From contig NZ_KB910516.1 in assembly GCF_000372825.1 (NCBI RefSeq), forward strand, positions 4,450,511 through 4,514,510: DNA of 64,000 bases, read 5' to 3'. The notes below the pieces were generated by a model. That model was not told the origin of the DNA, did no database searches, and saw only the letters and a list, made by a program, of their open reading frames with translations. A program made the position numbers and the translations under genes. Below, piece after piece: positions 45,533 through 55,300 of this stretch. Source of the DNA: Methylobacterium sp. 77. Its GTDB lineage: Bacteria; Pseudomonadota; Alphaproteobacteria; Rhizobiales; Beijerinckiaceae. Position 1 is the first letter of the stretch. Each line of letters begins with the position of its first letter.

Positions 45533-47119
45533 GTGGCGGTGAGTGAGGACGGTTCGGGCGAGCCCCGGCGCGAGACCAAACCCGCCTGGGCCTTCGTCCT
45601 TCCCGACGAGGGCGCCACGGAGGATCTCGGCCGCTTTCTCGCCGAGTTCCTGATACCGGGCGACATCGTCGCGCTGTCCGGCGGTCTCGGCGGCGGCAAG
45701 ACGACGCTCGCGCGCGCGCTGATCCGCGAACTCGCGGGCGAGCCGGATCTCGAAGTCCCGAGCCCGACCTTCACCCTGATCCAGCCCTACGAGGCCAAGG
45801 ACGGTCGGCAGATCGTCCATGCCGACCTCTACCGCCTGCGCAGCTCGGACGAACTGGTGGAGCTCGGCTTCGATGAGATGACCGAGACCGCGATCACCCT
45901 GGTGGAATGGCCCGAGCGCCTCGGTCCGCGCGACGGGCCGATCCTGTCCGTGGACCTGTCGCTCAGGCCGGAATTCGGCGAGGGTGCACGCTTCGCCCGC
46001 ATCGATGCCCACGGCGAGATGCGGGCCCGCATGCAGCGCGCCCGGGCCCTGCGGGCCCTGCTCGATCGCAGCGGCTGGGACGAGGCGGAACGCAGTCTCA
46101 TGCAGGGCGACGCCTCGTCGCGCGCCTACGAGCGGCTGGTGAAACCGGACGGGAGCAAGGCCGTTCTGATGATCTCCCCGGCCCGGGCCGACGGTCCGCC
46201 GGTGCGCAACGGCAAGCCCTATAGCGCCATCGTCAAACTCGCCGAGAGCGTCCATGCCTTCGTCGGAGTCGACCGCGGCCTTCGCGCCCTCGGTTTCTCG
46301 GCACCCCGCATCTATGGCGAGGATCTCGACGAGGGCCTGCTCATCATCGAGGACCTCGGCTCGGAGCCGGTGGTGGATGCCAACGGTCCACGTCCCGAGC
46401 GCTATGCCGAGGCGGTCCGTCTCCTCGCCAAGCTGCACGCGACCGAGCTTCCCGGCGTGCTGCCGGTCGCCGACGGCATCGATCACGTCCTGCCGCCCTA
46501 CGATCTCGAAGCCCTGCTGTTCGAGACCGAACTCCTGCCCGACTGGTACTGCCCCTCGGTGCGCGGGGCTTCGCTGCCCGCGGCCGCGCGCTCCGAATTC
46601 GTGGCGCTCTGGGCCGAGGTGCTGCGCGGCGTCGAGCCGGAGCGGCCGACCTGGACCTTGCGCGACTACCATTCGCCGAACCTGATCTGGTTGCCCGACC
46701 GGGAGGGGCTCGAGCGCATCGGCGTCATCGATTTCCAGGATGCGGTGCTCGGCCATCCGGCCTACGACGTCGCCTCGCTGCTGCAGGATGCGCGGGTCGA
46801 TGCCTCGGCCGATTTCGAGCTGCGCCTGCTCGGCCTCTACGTGCGCGAACGGCGCAACCGCGAGCTGGATTTCGACATGCAGAGCTTCGCGCGGGCCTAT
46901 GCCGTGATGGCGGCCCAGCGTGCCACCAAGATCCTAGGTATCTTCGCCCGCCTCGACAAGCGCGACGGCAAGCCGGGCTATCTCGCACATCTGCCGCGGA
47001 TCGAGGGCTACCTCGCCCGCAACCTCGCCCATCCCGCGCTCACCCGCATCCGCTTGTGGCACGAGGAGCACCTTCCGCATCTCGTGGCGAAGATGGCGAC
47101 GGACGAAGGCGAGGCGTAG
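45533..47119 (+). CDS. Fused TsaE ATPase and AmgK-type sugar kinase
   Basis: Residues 20-165 are TsaE, the ATPase needed for N6-threonylcarbamoyl modification of tRNA adenosine 37; its P-loop is SGGLGGGKTT (49-58), followed by SPTFTLIQPYEA. Residues 185-528 are an aminoglycoside-phosphotransferase-fold kinase like AmgK, which phosphorylates N-acetylmuramate or N-acetylglucosamine at C1; the catalytic and metal motifs are TLRDYHSPNLIWL and IDFQDAVLGHPAYDV. In many relatives these are separate adjacent genes. The start is a GTG at 45533 preceded by GGCGGAGA. The murU gene downstream completes the recycling bypass. Confidence 0.92.
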   Translation: MAVSEDGSGEPRRETKPAWAFVLPDEGATEDLGRFLAEFLIPGDIVALSGGLGGGKTTLARALIRELAGEPDLEVPSPTFTLIQPYEAKDGRQIVHADLYRLRSSDELVELGFDEMTETAITLVEWPERLGPRDGPILSVDLSLRPEFGEGARFARIDAHGEMRARMQRARALRALLDRSGWDEAERSLMQGDASSRAYERLVKPDGSKAVLMISPARADGPPVRNGKPYSAIVKLAESVHAFVGVDRGLRALGFSAPRIYGEDLDEGLLIIEDLGSEPVVDANGPRPERYAEAVRLLAKLHATELPGVLPVADGIDHVLPPYDLEALLFETELLPDWYCPSVRGASLPAAARSEFVALWAEVLRGVEPERPTWTLRDYHSPNLIWLPDREGLERIGVIDFQDAVLGHPAYDVASLLQDARVDASADFELRLLGLYVRERRNRELDFDMQSFARAYAVMAAQRATKILGIFARLDKRDGKPGYLAHLPRIEGYLARNLAHPALTRIRLWHEEHLPHLVAKMATDEGEA

Positions 47120-47293
47120 GCGGCGCCCGAGGCGGATCTCCGGTCGGCCGAGACGGAGAAGAGCCGCTTTCGGGCTTGACCCGAGGGCCGAGTTCCCCAC
47201 GATGCCGCCGCACCCGCTGGTGCCTCCAGATCATCCTCCCGGATGTCCGATCCGGGCCGATGCCATAGCCCTCGCGCCCGAGACGCCGACGGA

Positions 47294-48037
47294 ATGTCCG
47301 ACAGACCCGACCCCGCCATCACCCAGGCCTTCGTCCTCGCCGCCGGCCTCGGCAAACGCATGCGTCCGATCACGGCGACCGTGCCCAAACCCCTGGTGGA
47401 GGTGGCGGGACGCGCTCTCCTCGACCATGCCCTGGACAGGGCGGCGGAGGCCGGCATCGCGAATGCGGTCGTCAACGTCCACTACCTCGCCGACCTGCTC
47501 GAAGGGCATCTCGGCCGCCGCCGCACTGCTCCCGCGATCCGCATCTCCGACGAGCGCGATGCCCTGCTCGAGACCGGAGGCGGGGTGAAGAAGGCGCTGC
47601 CGCTGCTGGGCGCCGACCCCTTTGTCGTGCTCAACTCGGATTCGTTCTGGCTCGAAGGGCCGAAGCCCAATCTCGGCCGCCTGATCGAGACCTGGGAGCC
47701 GGAGCGGATGGACATCCTGCTCCTCGTCGCGCCCACCGCCACGAGCCTCGGCTACGAGGGCAAGGGCGATTTCGTGATGAATGCCGGCGGCGCCCTTCAG
47801 CGCCGGGGCGAGCGCGAGGTCGCGCCCTTCATCTATGCCGGCGTCGCCATCCTCAAGCCGGACCTGTTCGCCGATACGCCGGAAGGATCGTTCTCCCTCA
47901 ACCTTCTGTTCGATCGTGCCATCGAGCGGGAGCGCCTGTTCGGCCTGCGCCTCGATGGTCAATGGCTCCATGTCGGCACCCCGGAAGCGATCGAGGCCGC
48001 CGAGAAGCGGGTGAAGGCGAGCGCACAGGTGCAGTGA
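47294..48037 (+). CDS. murU: N-acetylmuramate-1-phosphate uridylyltransferase
   Basis: MurU converts MurNAc-1-phosphate to UDP-MurNAc, working after AmgK in the cell-wall recycling route that bypasses fosfomycin-sensitive MurA. The nucleotidyltransferase signature FVLAAGLGKRMRPITATVPKPLVEVAGRALLDH opens the protein, and VLNSDSFWLEG holds the metal-binding Asp. At 247 residues it has the expected size. The ATG at 47294 lies 10 bp after an in-frame upstream region that lacks resemblance. It is followed by addB after 41 bp. Confidence 0.92.
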   Translation: MSDRPDPAITQAFVLAAGLGKRMRPITATVPKPLVEVAGRALLDHALDRAAEAGIANAVVNVHYLADLLEGHLGRRRTAPAIRISDERDALLETGGGVKKALPLLGADPFVVLNSDSFWLEGPKPNLGRLIETWEPERMDILLLVAPTATSLGYEGKGDFVMNAGGALQRRGEREVAPFIYAGVAILKPDLFADTPEGSFSLNLLFDRAIERERLFGLRLDGQWLHVGTPEAIEAAEKRVKASAQVQ

Positions 48038-48078
48038 CGCCCACGGAAGCGGTGACGGGCGCAGATCGGGATGACGGC

Positions 48079-51000
48079 ATGACAGATTCTCACGTCTTCA
48101 CGATCCCAACCGGCGCGCCGTTCCTGCCGACGCTCGCCGAGGCGCTGATCTCCGGTCGACTCGTGGGGGATGTCGCCGGCGATCCTTTCGCGCTCGCCAG
48201 CGTCACCCTCTACCTGCCGACGCGGCGCGCGACGCGGGCCTTGTCCGCGCTCCTGGCCGAGAGGGTCGGCAGCGCGCTCCTGCCGCGCCTGATCCCGCTG
48301 GGTGAGGCCGACGAGGCCGAACTCGACGTCGCCGCCAACCCCTTGCTGGAAAGCGGTCCCGACCAGCTCGCCCCGGCGATGCCGCCGCTGGAGCGCCGGC
48401 TGATCCTGGCCCGCCTCGTCCAGGCCTGGGCCGAGACCGTCGACCGCAAGCTGCTCCCCATGGGCGACGACGTGCCCTTCCTCGTCCCGTCCTCGCCGGC
48501 CGATGCGGTCTATCTCGCCTCGGATCTCGAAAAGCTGATGGATGCCCTCACGGTGGAGGGGGTGGCCTGGACCGAGATCGCCAGCGCGGTGGAGGCCGAG
48601 TATTCGCATTATTTCGGCCTGACCCTCGATTTCGTGCGCATCGCCGCCGAGAACTGGCCGAAGATCCTGCACGACCGCGCCTTGAGCGATCCGGTGGCGC
48701 GCTCGCGCACCCTGATCCTTGCGGAGGCGGCGCGGCTGCGTCGCGACAAGCCGGCGGACCCGATCATCATCGCCGGCTCCACCGGATCGGTCCCGGCCAC
48801 CGCGAAGCTCATCGCCGCCGTCGCGTCGCTGCCGAGGGGGGCCGTGGTGCTGCCGGGCCTCGATCTCGACCTCGACGATGAGGGCTGGAGCGCCATCGAG
48901 ACGGGGGAGGGGGCGGAGCGCGAGATCGCCCACGGCCATCCCCAAGCCATCCTGCATCGGCTTCTCGGCGCCGGCTGCCTCGATCTCGATCGCGCCGCGA
49001 TCACCACTCTCGGGCAGCCGACGGATCGCGGCCGGGCGCGGGCCGCTTTGCTGTCGCAGGCCCTGCGCCCCGCCGAGACGACCGATTCCTGGTCCGAACT
49101 CACGGCCGATGCGCGCCGCGAGACCGCCGAGACGGGGATGGAGGGGGTCGCGGTCGTCGAGGCGGCCGACGAGCGCGAGGAGGCGCTCGCTGCCGCCATC
49201 GCCCTGCGCGAGACGCTGGAGAAGCCCGGCGCCACGGCCGCCCTCGTCACCCCCGACCGCAACCTCGCCATACGGGTCGCGGCCGAACTCGCGCGCTGGG
49301 GTATCGTGGCGGAAGATTCCGCCGGTGAGGCACTCTCCGTCAGTCCGGCCGGGCGCCTCGCGCGGATGGCGGCCGAAATGGCGGCCGACCTGCAGCCGCA
49401 CCGGGTGATCTCCCTTCTGGCGCATCCTCTGGTCCGCCTGTCCATGAAGCGCGATGAGGTCAGGCGCGGGGCGGCGGCCCTCGAGATCGGCGCCCTGCGC
49501 GGGCCTGCGCCGGCTCCCGGCTTCGAGGGCCTGCGCAGGGTGCTTGCCGATCGCCGGGTCGCGACGGGACGAATTCCACGGGCACAGCGTCGCCTCACCG
49601 ATACGGATTGGGATCTCGCCGCCCGGATCGTCGATCGCCTGGAACTGGCTTTCGATGGGTTCCTCCGGTCCGAGGAGGAGGGGAGCGCCGACCTCGTGGC
49701 CCTGGGGCGCAGCCATGCCGCCGTCTTCGAGCGGCTGATCGCACCGGCCGAGAGCGATGTGCCGGCGGAGGACAATTCGCTCTGCGTCCTCGACACCCTG
49801 TTCGACGATCTCTCGACCTCGGAGCCGGGCCTGCTGTCGGGAAGGCCCCTCGACTACCCGGCCTTCTTCACCGCGCTGGCGCGAGAGCGAGTGGTGGCCT
49901 GCGGCGGCGAACGCCCTCACCCTCGCCTGCGAATCCTGGGTCTGCTCGAAGCGCGCCTCCTCGATGCCGACCGCATCGTCCTCGGCGGCCTCGACGAGGG
50001 CGTCTGGCCGATGAAGACGGTCACCGACGCCTTCCTCAACCGTCCCATGCGCGAGCGCATCGGCCTCAATCCGCCGGAACGACGGATCGGCCAGACCGCG
50101 CATGATTTCGTGCAGGCGCTCGGGTGCCGCGACGCCGTCATCACCCGCTCGGCCAAGCGCGAGGGTGCGCCGACCGTGCCCTCGCGCTTTCTCCAGCGCC
50201 TGCAGGCCTTTGCCGGCGAGGCCTGCTGGGACAGGGCCCGCGAGGGCGGCCGGCGCTTTCTGAGCTACGTCGCCGCCCTCGACCGGGGGACGGAGCCCGC
50301 GCCGCCGCGCCTGACCCAGCCGAAGCCCAAGCCCGATCCGGCCCTGTTCCCGAGGACATTGAGCGTCACCGAGGTCGAGACCCTGGTGCGCGACCCCTAC
50401 ATCATCTTCGCTCGCCACGTTCTCGGGCTCGATCCCCTGGAACCCGTGGCCGGGCGCCCCGGCGCCAGCGAGCGCGGCACGCTGATTCACGCGGTCCTCG
50501 GCGATTTCGCGCAGAGCTATCCCGACATCTTGCCCGACGACGCGGCGACGCGTCTGCGCGCGCTCGCGGAGGAGGAGTTCGCCGAGATCGCGCGAGACTT
50601 TCCCGAGCTCTACGCCGAGTGGTGGCCGCGCTACGAGCGCCTCGCCGCCGAGTTCCTGGACTGGGAGACCGAGCGCCGTCCCGCCCTCTCGCGGGTTCGG
50701 GCCGAAATGTCCGGACGCTGGGTCCTGCCCATGGGCAAGGAGAGCTTCACGCTACGCGGACGCGCCGACCGCATCGAGCTGCGCCGCGACGGAACCGCCT
50801 GCATCGTCGATTACAAGACCGGCCAGCCGCCGAGCAACAAGGAGGTCTTCGCCGGATTCTCGCCTCAGCTCACTCTGGAGGCAGCGATGCTGAAGGCCGG
50901 CGCCTTCGAGGGCGTGGCGCGAACCCAGGAGACGCCGGACCTGCTCTACGTTCACGCCACAGGCGGCCGGAAACCGTTCGAACCGCTCTCCGTCAAGCCG

Positions 51001-51198
51001 CCCCGCGGCGACCCGCGGACCCTGGATGCCATCGTCGAGGAGCATGAACGACGCTTCCGCGGCCTCGTCGCCCGTTTCATGGCGGGGGAGGCGGCCTACG
51101 TCTCACGGCCCTATCCGAAATACGCCAAATCCTACGGCGATTACGACCACCTCGCCCGAGTGCTCGAATGGTCGTTGGCTGGTGAGGGCGAGGGATAG
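48079..51198 (+). CDS. addB: Double-strand break repair protein AddB
   Basis: AddB forms with AddA the helicase-nuclease that processes double-strand ends for RecA loading. The 1039-residue protein shows the inactivated helicase-like N-terminal part (TLYLPTRRATRALSALLAERVGSALLPRL) and the C-terminal RecB-type PD-(D/E)XK nuclease (RADRIELRRDGTACIVDYKTGQPP). The ATG at 48079 is preferred; the frame extends upstream over murU. Its stop is one base from that of the convergent CDF gene, which separates it from addA. Confidence 0.94.
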   Translation: MTDSHVFTIPTGAPFLPTLAEALISGRLVGDVAGDPFALASVTLYLPTRRATRALSALLAERVGSALLPRLIPLGEADEAELDVAANPLLESGPDQLAPAMPPLERRLILARLVQAWAETVDRKLLPMGDDVPFLVPSSPADAVYLASDLEKLMDALTVEGVAWTEIASAVEAEYSHYFGLTLDFVRIAAENWPKILHDRALSDPVARSRTLILAEAARLRRDKPADPIIIAGSTGSVPATAKLIAAVASLPRGAVVLPGLDLDLDDEGWSAIETGEGAEREIAHGHPQAILHRLLGAGCLDLDRAAITTLGQPTDRGRARAALLSQALRPAETTDSWSELTADARRETAETGMEGVAVVEAADEREEALAAAIALRETLEKPGATAALVTPDRNLAIRVAAELARWGIVAEDSAGEALSVSPAGRLARMAAEMAADLQPHRVISLLAHPLVRLSMKRDEVRRGAAALEIGALRGPAPAPGFEGLRRVLADRRVATGRIPRAQRRLTDTDWDLAARIVDRLELAFDGFLRSEEEGSADLVALGRSHAAVFERLIAPAESDVPAEDNSLCVLDTLFDDLSTSEPGLLSGRPLDYPAFFTALARERVVACGGERPHPRLRILGLLEARLLDADRIVLGGLDEGVWPMKTVTDAFLNRPMRERIGLNPPERRIGQTAHDFVQALGCRDAVITRSAKREGAPTVPSRFLQRLQAFAGEACWDRAREGGRRFLSYVAALDRGTEPAPPRLTQPKPKPDPALFPRTLSVTEVETLVRDPYIIFARHVLGLDPLEPVAGRPGASERGTLIHAVLGDFAQSYPDILPDDAATRLRALAEEEFAEIARDFPELYAEWWPRYERLAAEFLDWETERRPALSRVRAEMSGRWVLPMGKESFTLRGRADRIELRRDGTACIVDYKTGQPPSNKEVFAGFSPQLTLEAAMLKAGAFEGVARTQETPDLLYVHATGGRKPFEPLSVKPPRGDPRTLDAIVEEHERRFRGLVARFMAGEAAYVSRPYPKYAKSYGDYDHLARVLEWSLAGEGEG

Positions 51199-51199
51199 A

Positions 51200-52207
51200 T
51201 CAAACCGCCTCCTGGCCATGCCCATGGCCGGGGCACGGATTCGCCTCGACCGTCACGTGGGACAGCCCTTCGAGACCGGCGAGCTTCGCCTTGTAGGCTG
51301 CCGGCGCCTGCGGATCGTCCGATACGAGAGAGACGATCAAGCCGGTATGGCCGGGGCCGAGACGCCAGAGGTGGAGATCGGTGATGGTGTCGCCATTCGT
51401 CTCCAGGCGTCCGCGCACGGCCTTGGCGAGGCCCCGGTCGGGCACGGCATCGAGAAGCGTCGCGCCGGCCGAGCGGATCAGCGTCCAGGACCAGGCGACG
51501 ATGACCACCGTGCCCACCAGCCCCATGGCGGGGTCGAGCCAGGCGATTCCGAGGTAGCGGCCCGCCAGCAGGGCGACGATGGCCAGGACCGAGGTCAGCG
51601 CATCCGCCAGCACATGGACATAGGCCGCGCGCAGGTTGCTGTCCCCGTCGCCGGCATGCCCATGCTCGTCGTGGCGATCGTGGAGGTGCTCATGATGGTC
51701 CGCATCGTCGCGAGCGTGCCCGTGGCCGTGAGCGTGTCCATGGTCGTGTCCGTCGCCGTGGAGCAGCCAGGCGCTGGCGAGGTTCACGAACAGGCCGAGC
51801 ACGGCGATGGGAAGGGCCTCGCCGAAGGCGATGGTTTGCGGGCTGGCGAGGCGCGTAAGGCTCTCGTAGCCGATGGCGAGCGCGATCATGGCGAGGATGA
51901 TGGCACTGGCGAAGGCGGCGAGATCGCCGAGCTTGGCCGTGCCAAAGGCGAAACGCGGGTCGTCGGCATGGAGGCGGGCGAAGCGGTAGGCCAGGGCCGC
52001 GATGCCGAGCGCCGCCGCATGGGTCGACATGTGCCAGCCATCGGCGGTGAGGGCCATCGAGCCGAAGACGGCGCCGCCGACGATCTCGGCCACCATCATC
52101 GCCAGTGTGAGGCCGACGACGAGGACGGTCCGGCGCTCGTTCCGCGCATGCGAGCGCCCGAGGAAATCATGGCGGTGCTGCCAGGTCTCGACACTGTGGC
52201 TGTGCAT
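51200..52207 (-). CDS. dmeF: CDF-family divalent metal exporter, DmeF-like
   Basis: This cation diffusion facilitator exports Co2+, Zn2+ or Ni2+ across the inner membrane in exchange for protons. MHSHSVETWQHRHDFLG is the DmeF-type start. Six transmembrane helices follow, with the transport-site pattern ADGWHMSTHA in helix 2 and VLADALTSV in helix 5. A His-rich loop with 14 histidines lies between helices 4 and 5. The 335-residue form starts at the ATG at 52207; 52225 is an alternative. It lies opposite to and between addB and addA, which are normally adjacent. Confidence 0.9.
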   Translation of the reverse strand: MHSHSVETWQHRHDFLGRSHARNERRTVLVVGLTLAMMVAEIVGGAVFGSMALTADGWHMSTHAAALGIAALAYRFARLHADDPRFAFGTAKLGDLAAFASAIILAMIALAIGYESLTRLASPQTIAFGEALPIAVLGLFVNLASAWLLHGDGHDHGHAHGHGHARDDADHHEHLHDRHDEHGHAGDGDSNLRAAYVHVLADALTSVLAIVALLAGRYLGIAWLDPAMGLVGTVVIVAWSWTLIRSAGATLLDAVPDRGLAKAVRGRLETNGDTITDLHLWRLGPGHTGLIVSLVSDDPQAPAAYKAKLAGLEGLSHVTVEANPCPGHGHGQEAV

Positions 52208-52353
52208 GGATCGCGCCTTCCGCATGGTGTGCAAGGCGGGAACATAGGGGGCTTTGGCGAGGCGATCACCCATCTCCCTCGCGGGAAATGCCTCTGGAGG
52301 GAGGAGGCCAAGGCCGGCTATGGAGAGATGCTTCAAGCCCGGAGACAGACAGG

Positions 52354-55300
52354 TTGCCCTTCGTCGTCGACGATCTCACCAAGGCGAGCCAGCGCCGTGC
52401 CGCCGACCCGCTGGCCTCGGCCTGGGTCTCCGCCAATGCCGGAGCGGGAAAGACCAAGGTCCTCACCGACCGGGTCGTGCGCCTCCTCCTCAACGGCGCG
52501 CCGCCCGCCCGCATCCTCTGCCTCACCTTCACCAAGGCCGCGGCGGCGAACATGTCGATCCGGGTGTTCCGCACCCTCGGGCGCTGGGTCACCCTCGACG
52601 ACGCCGCGCTGACCGCCGAACTCACCGAGTTGACCGGAAAGGCGCCCGCTCGCCGCCTGCTGAAAGTGGCGCGGCGCCTGTTCGCCCGCGCGGTCGAGAC
52701 GCCGGGCGGCCTCAAGATCGAGACGCTGCATGCCCTCTGCGAGCGGCTGCTGCACATGTTCCCGTTCGAGGCCAACGTGCCCGCCCGCTTCCAGGTGCTC
52801 GACGAAAACCAGGCCTCGGACATGTTCGCGGCCGAGACGGACCGTGTGCTCGCTGTGGCGATGACGGCCAGGAACCCCGAGCTCCGGGCGGCATGGGACC
52901 GTGTCGGGCCGGAGGCCACCGGCGAAACCTTGCGTTCGGTCCTGCGCGCGGCGATGCGCGCGCGCTCCCTGTTCGACGGTAGTGATGGCCTCGCCGCGCC
53001 GGTCGCAGCCTTGTCCACGGCCCTCGGCCTTCGCACCGCCGACACGGTGGAAGCGATCGTGGAACGCATGCTCACCGGAGGTCTCGACGGCTGGAGCGAG
53101 CTTTCGCAGCGCCTGCGGACGGGAAAGGCGACCGATGAGGGCCTCGCCGACAGGCTGGTCGCGGCTGAGGCGGCGACGGACCCCACCGACAAGCTCGATC
53201 TCTACCGCTCCGTCTTCTTCACGGAAAAGGGGACGCCGAAGGCCGATAAAAGCCTCGGCACCAAGGACGTCCCCGGCGAGGTGAAGGAGGCGCTCCTCGC
53301 CGAACGCGACAGGCTCGACCCGCTCTTCGATACCCTACGCGCCGCGCGGGCGCTGGAGCGGACACAGGCCCTGTTCGTCATCGCCATGGAGATTCATCGG
53401 CGGGTCGAGCGCCAGAAGACGCGGCTCGGCGCCCTCGATTTCGACGATCTGATCCACAAGGCGCTGGATCTGCTCTCGCGGGTGGATGCGACCTGGGTCC
53501 TGTACAAGCTCGACCGGGGGATCGATCACGTCCTCGTGGACGAGGCACAGGACACCAACCCGCGCCAATGGGACATCCTGCGCCGCATCACCGCGGATTT
53601 CGCCAGCGGCGAGGGCGCCCGCGAGATTTTGCGCACGCGCTTCGCGGTGGGGGACCCGAAGCAATCGATCTACAGCTTCCAGGGGGCGGAGCCGCGCGAA
53701 TTCGCAACCGTGCACCGCGAATGGCGGACGGCGTCGGAACAGGCCGGGCTGCCCTTCGAGGACGTCACGCTGAACCTGTCGTTCCGCTCGACCAAGGGCA
53801 TCCTGCGCGCGGTGGACGCCACCTTCGCCGTTCCCGAGCATTACCAGGGCCTGTCCTTCGGCGATGCCGCGATCGGCACCACGCACGAGACCGCCCGCCG
53901 GGACGCGCCGGGTGTGGTCGAGATCTGGCCGGTGGAGATTCCCGCCGAGGAGGACGAGCCGGATGCCTGGGCGGCACCGGTGGACGCGCCGGAGGCCAAT
54001 GCACCTTCCATCGTCACGGCCCGGCGCGTGGCGCGGGCGGTGAAGACCTGGACCACCGCCGGTGACGAGGGAGGCCGCGTCTGGCGCCCCGGCGACGTGC
54101 TCATTCTCGTGCGCAAGCGCTCGGCTGCGTTCGAGGAGGTGATCCGCGCCCTGAAAGTGTGCGGCGTGCCGGTGGCGGGCCAGGACCGCCTCGACATCAC
54201 CGCCCATATCGCGGTGAACGACCTCGTCTCCGTCGGCCGCGCAGGGCTGCTGCCTGCCGACGATCTCACGTTGGCCGGCGCCCTGAAGACACCCTTGGTC
54301 GGGCTCGACGACGACGACCTCGTCCGCATCGCCGCTGGTCGCGAGGAATCCGAGACCCTGGAGGATGCGCTCGCGCGTCATGCGGCGGCGGGCGAACCGG
54401 CCGCGATTCGGGGCTATGCCGCCCTTACCCTATGGATCGATCTTGCCGCACGGCACGGACCCTTCGGTTTCTACGCGAGCCTGCTCGGGCCGCATGAAGG
54501 GCGGATGCGATTGGTCGCGCGCCTCGGCGGTGAGGCGGGGGATGCCATCGACGTGTTCCTGATGAAGGCGGCCGAGGCGGAGCAGGCGGCGGAAGCTCCG
54601 TCCCTCGACTGCTTCCTCACCCGCTACGACATCACCCCGGGGCGTGGCGTCAACGGGCTCACCGTCAAGCGCGATCTCGAATCCGGCCGCAACGAGGTCC
54701 GGGTCATGACGATTCACGGCGCCAAGGGCCTCGAGGCGCCCGTCGTCGTGATGATCGACGGCTGCGAACCGCTCGGGCGCAACGATCCGCAACTCCTCGC
54801 CATGCCGGGGGGCCGGGACGGGGCGTTGCCGCCGGTCTGGGCCGGGTCGAAGACGCAGGATGCGGAAGCCGTCGCCTCCGCCCGCGCGGACCATCAGGCC
54901 CGCGCCCGTGAGGAGCATAACCGGCTCCTCTACGTCGCCCTGACCCGCGCCGCCGACCGCCTCGTCATCGCGCCCTATCGCGGCCACGAGGAGCAGGGCG
55001 AGACCGCCTGGTGCGAGATGGTCCGAAAGGGGCTGGAGCAGGAGTTCGGGTCCGGCGAATCGATCGAGACCGCCTATGGCCCCGCCCTTCTGTGGCGCGA
55101 TGGGACGGCGCGATCCATCTCCGTCGACGATGCGGGTGAGGACCTTGCCGAGCCATCGATTCCGGCATGGCTGAGGCAGCCGGCGCGGATCGAAGTCGAG
55201 GTGGCGCCGCCGGTCAGTCCCTCCGGTGCCCTCGGCGCCGCCGATGGGCAGCGCGAGGTGCCACGGCGGCAGTCGAACCCGCATTCACGCCGTCGGGGCA

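Noticed and set aside
47959..50490. 843-codon open frame antisense to murU and addB
   Set aside because: Both genes underneath are clearly real; the antisense product is Gly/Arg/Glu-rich without family resemblance.
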